A stretch of 64,000 nucleotides of DNA from Pseudogracilibacillus sp037072025 (GTDB lineage: Bacteria > Bacillota > Bacilli > Bacillales > Amphibacillaceae). Under the pieces are notes generated by a model. It did not search any database, had not been told where the DNA came from, and saw nothing but the letters and a program-made list of their open reading frames with translations. The translations under genes and the position numbers were made by a program. The DNA lies in contig NZ_JAXHDD010000019.1 in assembly GCF_037072025.1 (NCBI RefSeq), forward strand, positions 5,891-69,890, read 5' to 3'. Positions 57,681-64,000 of this stretch are shown piece after piece (position 1 is the first letter of the stretch; every line of letters begins with the position of its first letter).

Positions 57681-58856
57681 ATGCTTTCAAGAATCCATCA
57701 AGCGATTGACAATATGTTTTCTGAAATGGTCGAAATAAGACGTTATTTACACCAATATCCTGAAGTATCTTTTGAAGAATATCAAACTGCTGAATATATT
57801 GCAAATTACTATGAGAATCTAGGAATACCTTATGAGAAAAATATAGGCGGTAACGGGGTTATTGCAACTTTAAAAGGAGCTAAACCTGGTAAAACTGTCG
57901 CATTACGAGCAGATTTTGATGCATTAGCCATCCAAGATGAAAAAGATGTCCCATACAAATCAAAAAACCCTGGAGCAATGCATGCATGTGGTCATGATGG
58001 CCATACAGCGACATTACTCGTTCTTGCAAAAGTGATGAAAGAATTTCAAGACGAACTTGAAGGAACCATTGTCTTCTTGCATCAACATGCTGAAGAAGAA
58101 ACTCCGGGTGGTGCCATTTCTATAGTCGGTTCTGGCAAACTAGATGATGTCGATGCTGTATTTGGAAATCATTTATGGGCGACTTCTACATTGGGGAATA
58201 TAGAAACGAGACAAGGCGTATTTATGGCAGGTACTGATCGTTTTGAAATTACTATTTTAGGCCTAGGTGGTCATGGTGCTTACCCACATCAAACAAAAGA
58301 TGCAATCGTAATTGGTGCAGAAGTAGTGTCACAATTGCAAAATATTATTAGCAGAAGAATCGATCCTTTAAAAACAGCTGTTATTACTATTGGACGATTT
58401 CATGCAGGAACTACATTTAATATTATTGCTAATAAAGCGACATTAATTGGAACTGTCCGCTATCTTGATCCGGAAATTCAAAGCATTGTAAAAGAAGAAA
58501 TGGAACGGGTTGTAAAAGGTATATGTATTGCAAACAATGCAGAATATGAACTTAAATATTCTGAAGGATATCCACCTGTCATCAATCATGAAGAAGAAAC
58601 TGAACTTGTTTTTGAGGCAAGCAAACATATAGCGGGAGTTAAAAATGCAATCGAAGTTGCCCCACAAATGGGTGGAGAAGATTTTGCTCATTATTTAAAC
58701 GTTAAACCAGGAGCATTTTTCTTTACTGGCGCTAAAAAAGAAGGACATACTTATCCGCATCACCATCCTAAATTTGATTTCGATGAAAAAGCAATGCCGA
58801 TTGCAGCAAAAATGCTTATCGGTGCCTATTTTACTTATCAGGAAAAACATAAATAA
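57681..58856 (+). CDS. yhaA: M20 family N-acyl-amino acid amidohydrolase (YhaA)
   Basis: A 391-residue zinc amidohydrolase of the M20D group. The metal site is HACGHDGHTAT (about 98-108), with EEETPGG (about 134-140) supplying the catalytic Glu, GGHGAYPHQTKDA in the lid domain, and the final histidine in HHHPKFDFDE. It removes acyl groups from amino acids. YhaA of B. subtilis lies close to ecsAB and hit, as here. AGGGGG precedes the ATG. Confidence 0.92.
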   Translation: MLSRIHQAIDNMFSEMVEIRRYLHQYPEVSFEEYQTAEYIANYYENLGIPYEKNIGGNGVIATLKGAKPGKTVALRADFDALAIQDEKDVPYKSKNPGAMHACGHDGHTATLLVLAKVMKEFQDELEGTIVFLHQHAEEETPGGAISIVGSGKLDDVDAVFGNHLWATSTLGNIETRQGVFMAGTDRFEITILGLGGHGAYPHQTKDAIVIGAEVVSQLQNIISRRIDPLKTAVITIGRFHAGTTFNIIANKATLIGTVRYLDPEIQSIVKEEMERVVKGICIANNAEYELKYSEGYPPVINHEEETELVFEASKHIAGVKNAIEVAPQMGGEDFAHYLNVKPGAFFFTGAKKEGHTYPHHHPKFDFDEKAMPIAAKMLIGAYFTYQEKHK

Positions 58857-58892
58857 TAGGATAAAAAGCTAGGACAAATCGTTTTAGTCTTA

Positions 58893-58924
58893 GAAATCCG
58901 AACTATAATAGTTCGGATTTTTCT
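58893..58924 (+). terminator. Terminator of yhaA
   Basis: AATCCGAACTAT-AATAGTTCGGATT stem followed by TTTC. Confidence 0.85.
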
Positions 58925-59000
58925 ATCGGCTCTTTCGCAGATTTTATTGCTAATATCCATAAACTTGACAGAGGATTTTACATATTTTGTATTAAAGCGG

Positions 59001-59250
59001 CTCGACATCTTGGAATATGACTCTGCATCTTGTGAATCGACTCGACATCTTGCGAATCGACTCGACATCTTGTGAATCGACTCGACATCTTGCGAATCGA
59101 CTCGACATCTTGCGAATCGACTCGACATCTTGCGAATCGACTCGACATCTTGCGAATCGACTCGACATCTTGTGAATCGACTCGACATCTTGGAAAATGA
59201 CTCTGCATGTTGCGAATCGACTCGACATCTTGTGAATCGACTCGACATGC
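59001..59250 (+). repeat. Tandem array with 20-bp unit, about 12.5 copies
   Basis: Unit CTCGACATCTTGYGAATCGA repeated head to tail from 59001; variant units at 59001, 59021, 59181 and 59201 read TGGAAWATGA or CTCTGCATST. The array ends in a palindrome GACTCGAC-ATGCAG-GTCGAGTC near 59239-59260. It lies between convergent yhaA and ecsB. The long open frames through it are a by-product of the repeat. Confidence 0.93.
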
Positions 59251-59300
59251 AGGTCGAGTCATTCAGGTGTCGATCATTAAAGCTATGTCTCAATCTCTTT

Positions 59301-60512
59301 TTAACTTTCAATTTTTCGTTTTACATATCCATAATTAAATAAATAATTAAACAATATTCCCGTCACTAAGGTCAATGCAAGACTTACAAAATCAAACCAG
59401 ACTAAAAATAATGCAGCAAAAATAATCGTTTGAATAAGGGTTAACTGAGTAAGCAATTTTAAAAAAGCTTTTTTTCTTATCGTTTGATTAACAGGATACA
59501 AATCTAACCAGATACTTGTTCGGTAATGGTAATAGAGTGTAATCATCTGAAAATTTGCCATATAAATGAATAATAAAGCAAAAATTATTTTCAACCAACT
59601 ATTAGGGACAAAAAAGATTATTATGCCCCCGAGCACTATTAAACGAATGTACATACTTAGATAGTCGCCACTGCGTATAAACGTTAGACGATACAAATAA
59701 TCAAACGTTGCATCATGCTTAAACGAGATATATTTATTGACTAAAGAAGCAAAAAACCTTCTTTTCTTTAGTCGTTTCGTTATTTGCGGTGCATCAGCAA
59801 ACATGCTTACAAAGCGATAAAATAAAGCAAGACGATTTTGATCATTTTCAATTAATACATCCCAGGCAAGTCCAGATTGTCTTCTCGCTAAGATAATGTT
59901 GTTCACAATTACTGCAAAAAAGAACACAGTAATTATAACAACGAATTGCCCTACCAAGAAAAAGTAAAATAACGCAATACTTAATAACGTTCTAATGATT
60001 TTATCAAAAATTCTTATCTTTACATTACGAATTTTTAACATATACCAATTAGAAATCAAATTCCATGCTTTCACAACAAGAATAATAATAAAAATCAATA
60101 TATAATCTTGTTTTCCTCTATTTAGATATACTTGTCCATATAATGGCATGACGGCAGCCATTGCGATCAAAACTAAATAGAGCTGAACAACATAATTATA
60201 GACAAGTGTTAAGCGAAAGTATGGTTGCATTTGTTCTTCTTTTACAATTAAAAACACTTTATCGGGCTCTTTTAAAAACATCTGGATTGGATTATAACTC
60301 ACGACGAACCCAAGCACTAGCGCAATAACAAATGCTGCTGGAAAATTTTCATTGATATTTTCCAACCATCGTTGATAATAAACGGCGAGCGTAATGATCA
60401 TAAATAGAAGGGCGATCATGAAATGCCCATTAAAAATATAGCGTAAATATCGATTTAGAAGTTTAATATGCTCACTTAATCTTTGTTTAAATAATTCATT
60501 TGGATTAAACAT
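59301..60512 (-). CDS. ecsB: ABC transporter permease EcsB
   Basis: A 403-residue membrane protein with about ten helices (N-terminal LFKQRLSEHIKLLNRYLRYIFNGHF, then paired hydrophobic segments). The length matches EcsB (408). It is the membrane part of the EcsAB transporter, which in Bacilli affects intramembrane proteolysis by RasP, secretion and competence. The start overlaps the ecsA end by 8 bases. The B. subtilis operon has a third gene, ecsC, which is missing; instead the 20-bp repeat array follows. Confidence 0.93.
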   Translation of the reverse strand: MFNPNELFKQRLSEHIKLLNRYLRYIFNGHFMIALLFMIITLAVYYQRWLENINENFPAAFVIALVLGFVVSYNPIQMFLKEPDKVFLIVKEEQMQPYFRLTLVYNYVVQLYLVLIAMAAVMPLYGQVYLNRGKQDYILIFIIILVVKAWNLISNWYMLKIRNVKIRIFDKIIRTLLSIALFYFFLVGQFVVIITVFFFAVIVNNIILARRQSGLAWDVLIENDQNRLALFYRFVSMFADAPQITKRLKKRRFFASLVNKYISFKHDATFDYLYRLTFIRSGDYLSMYIRLIVLGGIIIFFVPNSWLKIIFALLFIYMANFQMITLYYHYRTSIWLDLYPVNQTIRKKAFLKLLTQLTLIQTIIFAALFLVWFDFVSLALTLVTGILFNYLFNYGYVKRKIES

Positions 60513-61248
60513 TACTTTCTTCCTTCGTCAATTGAACATATATATCATCTAGTGATGCATTAGGCATTTGAAATTCCTCTTGCAACTCATGAAGTGATCC
60601 CACGGCGCGAATATCCCCTTCATGTAAAATAACAAAGCTGTCACAATATCGCTCTGCAGTCGCTAAGATATGTGTCGACATTAATACGCCTGCCCCTTTA
60701 CTTTTCATCTCGTCCATCCATTCCAAGTACGATTTTATCCCTAAAGGATCAAGTCCTACAAATGGCTCATCAACAATATATAAAGCTGGTTCAATCAAAA
60801 ATGCACACATAATCATTACTTTTTGGCGCATTCCTTTTGAAAAATGAACAGGAAACCAATGTAAATGTCGCTCCATCCGAAATGCTTTAAGGAGTGTTGG
60901 CAATCTTTCTTTAAAAACAGATTCTTCTATATCATAGGCCATTGCTGTTAAACGTAAATGCTCATATAATGTCAACTCATCATAAAGAATTGGTTGTTCT
61001 GGAATATAAGCGATTTGTTTTCGGTATGCGGTTGGATCCTGCTTAAAAGTTTGTCCATTGATTTGAATCGTTCCACTTTTTTCTTGCATTAAACCAATAA
61101 TATGCTTAATTGTTGTACTTTTACCGGCTCCATTCAGTCCGATTAACCCAACGATTTCTTCTTTGTTAACGTTAAAAGAAATTTTATGCAAAACATTCTT
61201 ATTCGTATATCCACCAATCAGATTATCTATTTGCAATAACGGTTTCAT
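60505..61248 (-). CDS. ecsA: ABC transporter ATP-binding protein EcsA
   Basis: A 247-residue ATPase. Walker A is GLNGAGKSTT (about 37-46), the signature FSKGMRQKVMI (about 137-147), Walker B ALYIVDEPFVGLDP (about 156-169) and the H-loop STHILATAERYCD. The ATG at 61246-61248 with GAGGAGG is chosen (an in-frame TTG precedes it). It is coupled to ecsB and divergent from hit, as in B. subtilis. Confidence 0.95.
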   Translation of the reverse strand: MKPLLQIDNLIGGYTNKNVLHKISFNVNKEEIVGLIGLNGAGKSTTIKHIIGLMQEKSGTIQINGQTFKQDPTAYRKQIAYIPEQPILYDELTLYEHLRLTAMAYDIEESVFKERLPTLLKAFRMERHLHWFPVHFSKGMRQKVMIMCAFLIEPALYIVDEPFVGLDPLGIKSYLEWMDEMKSKGAGVLMSTHILATAERYCDSFVILHEGDIRAVGSLHELQEEFQMPNASLDDIYVQLTKEESNV

Positions 61249-61724
61249 CAAATCCTCCTCAAACTGTATAAATTATTTAAAATAAAAGAAGTCATTAACC
61301 ATTAGTATATAATATATTTTAACATGATGTATAATATTTAAAGAAATGATTACAATAAAGAATGAAGAACTCGAGAAAGCCACTATATCCTTTATCGTTA
61401 TAGTGCTGACCATCTGTTTTAGTGAGATATAAATCACTTAAACGCATCATTGATGCCGAAAAATGTCCCCGAAGTCAAATGGTCGCTAACTCGGCTTCTT
61501 CTTAAAGCAGACTGTGCTAAATGGATGTTTAGTGCAGTCTGTTAATTTTATTTCCAATATAAACATTTCATTTTATTAAGTTATGCATCTTTCTCACACG
61601 AAGATAAAAAACGATAATAAATAGAAAACTTATAATATAGATTTAACATAACCTTCATATACTTGTCTGAATCTTTATGATAAACTGTACTTACAATCAC
61701 TATATACGGAGGAGTTGTTAACTT
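61249..61724. other. Long divergent spacer between ecsA and hit with hairpins
   Basis: About 475 bases without an open frame. It contains CACTATA..TATAGTG (61381-61405), a GCCGA..TCGGC pair around 61453-61495 and a strong 14-bp stem CAGACTGTGCTAAA / TTTAGTGCAGTCTG (61508-61541) followed by TTAATTTTATTT. A TATAAT is at 61330-61335. The last hairpin looks like a + strand terminator that belongs to no visible gene. Confidence 0.5.
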
Positions 61725-62153
61725 ATGAAACATGACGATTGCCTTTTTTGTAAAATTATTGAAGGTGAAATACCATCCGCAAAAGTGTACGAAGATGATC
61801 ATGTTTATGCCTTTATGGATATTAGTCAAGTAACAACCGGACATACACTTGTAATTCCAAAAGTACATACGAGAGATATTTACGAAACTCCTGCTGACGT
61901 GGCGGGTGAATTGTTTGCTCGAGTTCCAAAAATCGCACAAGCAATTAAAGAAGCATATAACCCTGTCGGAATGAATTTATTAAACAACAACGAAATCATG
62001 GCAGGACAATCTGTGTTTCATTTGCATATTCACATTATTCCTCGATACAGCGATGAGGATGGATTTGATGCAAAATGGATAACACGAAATGATGAATTTT
62101 CAATGGAAGAACTAAAAGAAATCGCTGAAAAAATAAGCAGTTCAATCAATTGA
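61725..62153 (+). CDS. hit: HIT family nucleotide-binding protein
   Basis: A 142-residue histidine triad protein. CLFCKIIEGEIPSAKVYEDDHVYAFMDI opens the protein with a likely zinc CxxC, and FHLHIHIIPRY near residues 97-107 is the HxHxH catalytic triad. HIT proteins hydrolyse nucleoside phosphoramidates. The location beside ecsA is conserved. A GGAGG site precedes the ATG. Confidence 0.95.
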   Translation: MKHDDCLFCKIIEGEIPSAKVYEDDHVYAFMDISQVTTGHTLVIPKVHTRDIYETPADVAGELFARVPKIAQAIKEAYNPVGMNLLNNNEIMAGQSVFHLHIHIIPRYSDEDGFDAKWITRNDEFSMEELKEIAEKISSSIN

Positions 62154-62175
62154 CTAAAGAGAAAGGAGCATAAAA

Positions 62176-62547
62176 ATGTCAAAAGGTAAATCAATCCTTA
62201 TTGGTTTTATTGTAGGTGGAACAATTAGTGCAGCAACAACTTTATTAACAACACCTTCTTCGGGAAGAGAACTTCGTTACCGTGTAAAACAACAAAGTAT
62301 AGAATGGAAAAAAATTGTCGATGATATCATTCAAGATGGTTTACGTCTCAAAGATCAGATAGCAAAAACATCGAAGGAAGGCGTAGCACTTATTAACGAG
62401 CTTACGCAAGAGATGAAAACATCTGTTGAGGAATGGAAGAGTGCAATCGAGCCACAGCAAGAAAATATTCATGAATACTTAGAACAAATTCAAGCTAGTA
62501 TTAAGGAATTAGAAGAAAAAATAAATGAAAAAAAGAGTGAAGCGTAA
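62176..62547 (+). CDS. yhaH: YtxH domain protein YhaH
   Basis: A 123-residue protein. The N-terminal helix with glycines (SILIGFIVGGTISAATTLLTTPSSGRELR) is the YtxH signature, followed by a long coiled-coil (about 35-120). The helix probably inserts in the membrane. It matches YhaH in the hit-prsA region of B. subtilis, a general-stress type protein. It starts 22 bases after hit with AAAGGAG. Confidence 0.88.
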   Translation: MSKGKSILIGFIVGGTISAATTLLTTPSSGRELRYRVKQQSIEWKKIVDDIIQDGLRLKDQIAKTSKEGVALINELTQEMKTSVEEWKSAIEPQQENIHEYLEQIQASIKELEEKINEKKSEA

Positions 62548-62552
62548 TGAAG

Positions 62553-62587
62553 AAAGAAGGTTGATAGATATTGACCTTCTTTTTTTA
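62553..62587 (+). terminator. Terminator of the hit-yhaH unit
   Basis: AAGAAGGT and ACCTTCTT arms with a long T run. Confidence 0.9.
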
Positions 62588-62754
62588 TGACACTCCTTTT
62601 TCTAATCGTTATAATATAAAATATACTAAGTTTATACTAAAAATATTTTATCTATTTCACTAGATGTGGTATCCTGTAAAAAGAGTATTTTATCTAAAAA
62701 AAAATACGCTAATTCATATAACTGTGTTTAGGAAGTAGCATAAGGAGTGTAACA

Positions 62755-63627
62755 ATGAAAAAAGTAATTTTAGCAACCTCTTTATCAATAGGAATTTTAA
62801 GCCTTACAGCTTGTGGCTCGAATGGAGATCCTGATATCGTCGCAAAAACGGATGCTGGGGATGTAACTAAAGAAGAATTTTATGAAGAGTTAAAAGCACG
62901 AAATGGTGCAGAAGTATTAAGAGAGTTAATTACATTTACCGTGTTAGAAGACAAATATGAGGTAACCGACAAACAGATTGAAGAAGAATTAGAAACCATA
63001 AAAGAACAAGTCGGTGAAGAATATGAAGAAGTACTAGAAATGCAAGGACTTACAGAGGAAGACTTAAAGAAAGATATTAAGAATAGTCTGCTACAAGAAG
63101 CTGCTGTCACAGAAGGTATCGAAGTAACTGATGAGGAAATTAAAACTTACTATGACAGAATGACTACCGAAATAGAAGCACGCCATATTTTAGTTGAAGA
63201 TGAAGATACGGCAAAAGAAGTTGAGAAAAAGTTGGACAAAGGTGAAGATTTTGCGAAATTAGCAGAAAAATACTCCACAGATGATGCAAGTGCTGCTCAA
63301 GGTGGTGAACTAGGATTTTTCACTGTTGGCTCAATGATTCCAGAATTTGAAGATAAAGCATTTACAATGGAAGTTGGCGACATAAGCGAACCTGTTCAAT
63401 CTGACTATGGTTTCCATATTATCGAAGTTACAGATAAAAAAGAAGTCGAAGAAGATGTTGGAACATTAGAAGAAAATGAATCTGAAATTCGCCGCAACTT
63501 AATGGAGCGTAAAATTGATCCACAAGAAGCAATGGAAAAAATGAACAAAATAATTGACGATACCGACATTGATATCAAGCTAGATGAATTTAAAAATATT
63601 TTTGAAGAGAGCCAAGTAATAGGCTAA
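62755..63627 (+). CDS. prsA: Foldase lipoprotein PrsA
   Basis: A 290-residue lipoprotein that folds exported proteins at the outer face of the membrane. The signal peptide ends at the lipobox LTAC (Cys20). A SurA-like N-terminal part is followed by the parvulin PpiC domain (about 140-230: ARHILVEDEDTAKEVEKKL ... AKLAEKYSTDDASAAQGGELGFF ... FGFHIIEV-type end). The C-terminal segment wraps back (about 235-290). The length matches B. subtilis PrsA (292), and the neighbour yhaL is conserved. It is monocistronic. Confidence 0.96.
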   Translation: MKKVILATSLSIGILSLTACGSNGDPDIVAKTDAGDVTKEEFYEELKARNGAEVLRELITFTVLEDKYEVTDKQIEEELETIKEQVGEEYEEVLEMQGLTEEDLKKDIKNSLLQEAAVTEGIEVTDEEIKTYYDRMTTEIEARHILVEDEDTAKEVEKKLDKGEDFAKLAEKYSTDDASAAQGGELGFFTVGSMIPEFEDKAFTMEVGDISEPVQSDYGFHIIEVTDKKEVEEDVGTLEENESEIRRNLMERKIDPQEAMEKMNKIIDDTDIDIKLDEFKNIFEESQVIG

Positions 63628-63637
63628 AAATAGTAAA

Positions 63638-63668
63638 ACAGACGATCAACTGTATCGTCTGTTTTTTT
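63638..63668. terminator. Bidirectional terminator between prsA and yhaL
   Basis: ACAGACGAT-CAACTGT-ATCGTCTGT stem with T runs on both readings. Confidence 0.88.
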
Positions 63669-63849
63669 AATTTGACTGTTGCCTCCTAGCCCTTTCTTTC
63701 TCCAATCTCTCCATATAAATCTGCCCTTCTCGCTCAATAAATTGCTGTTCTAATTTTCTCTCCGCACGCATTGCACGAAGCGCCATATACCCGCTAAAAC
63801 ATATAAATAAAATCATCAAAAAAACCCACCAAGGAATATCAACTATCAA
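63667..63849 (-). CDS. yhaL: Sporulation protein YhaL
   Basis: A 60-residue protein starting at TTG 63847-63849, with a strong AAGGAGGG site 7 bases upstream. One membrane helix (IPWWVFLMILFICFSGYMALRAM) is followed by a charged helix ending FIEREGQIYMERLEKERARRQQ. This C-terminal motif matches YhaL of B. subtilis, a sporulation gene convergent with prsA there as here. The longer open frame from 63903 has no ribosome site. Confidence 0.88.
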   Translation of the reverse strand: MIVDIPWWVFLMILFICFSGYMALRAMRAERKLEQQFIEREGQIYMERLEKERARRQQSN

Positions 63850-64000
63850 TATTGTTCCCTCCTTGTCCAATATTCTCACTAGTTCATTTATATGTACCTT
63901 CAATTTATTTAATTACTGTTCCTTAAATAGTTTTAAAAATGTAAGTTCTAGATATATCAGAAAAGGAATTCCTAGATCATCCAAATATTATTGGAAACTC
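63850..64000. other. Right edge of the window, no gene seen
   Basis: AT-rich DNA upstream of yhaL. No open frame or hairpin that I can support. Confidence 0.4.

Noticed and set aside
59001..59250. CRISPR-like array.
   Set aside because: Units are directly adjacent with no variable spacers, the period is only 20 bases and no cas genes are present.
58838..59311. A 157-codon open frame and two overlapping ones through the 20-bp array (MSSRFARCRVDSQ repeats).
   Set aside because: The 20-base unit has no stop codon in these frames, so long frames arise automatically. No ribosome site, and the three frames encode the same word in rotation.

Overview
The window is low-GC Firmicute DNA from an endospore-forming member of the Bacillaceae. 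The evidence is AT-rich sequence, strong AGGAGG-type ribosome binding sites with frequent TTG and GTG starts, spore coat genes, comK, addAB and M-box and lysine riboswitches. Gene order follows two Bacillus subtilis neighbourhoods: yjc/yjb (yjcH-yjcG-yjcF, cotZ, cotO, yjbO-nadF, yjbK, yjbI, spxH) and yhj/yhf/hem/yha (addAB, yhjE, comK, lplJ, yhfI, yhfH, hemEHY, pbpF, hmoB, yhaA, ecsAB, hit, yhaH, prsA, yhaL). The repeats and the LXG toxin remains suggest the Oceanobacillus/Virgibacillus side of the family, but that placement is an inference.

1-11.1 kb is respiratory and accessory DNA. It holds the end of a ba3-type cytochrome oxidase operon, a CopA copper ATPase, an endonuclease I family nuclease and two CtaG-type oxidase assembly genes, one paired with a DUF2243 gene. 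Between the two ctaG genes lies a decaying array of LXG polymorphic toxin C-termini (7.1-10.2 kb) with three intact candidate immunity genes. Each cassette opens with the same short junction sequence and closes with nearly the same terminator hairpin. The toxins carry nonsense or frameshift lesions.

11.3-35 kb holds a tartrate/D-malate dehydrogenase, an alkyltransferase-like protein, a heterodimeric ABC exporter, the yjcHGF genes, spore coat genes and a large LPNTA-anchored surface protein. It continues with mgtE behind an M-box riboswitch, pseudouridine synthase and NAD kinase, the redox/proteolysis adaptor SpxH, a type II NADH dehydrogenase with a candidate Rex site, and an SDR enzyme. The intergenic DNA is rich in repeats and includes a degenerate duplicate of the M-box plus the rluD tail.

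35.7-64 kb holds the AddAB recombination nuclease, a DedA-like protein, ComK, lipoate ligase, haem synthesis (HemE, HemH, HemY), PBP2C-like and HmoB. These are followed by a disulfide-forming pair, lysine-riboswitch-controlled dapA, an HD-GYP pseudogene, an M20 amidohydrolase, EcsAB, HIT, YhaH, PrsA and YhaL. Two intergenic tandem arrays (52-bp and 20-bp units) sit between convergent genes, and a perfect 19-bp inverted repeat flanks comK.

No complete insertion sequence, rRNA, tRNA or CRISPR array was seen. The most unusual material is the toxin cassette array, the structured repeat family with compensatory changes, the duplicated riboswitch/rluD segment, the comK-flanking repeat and the AddB Walker A substitution.
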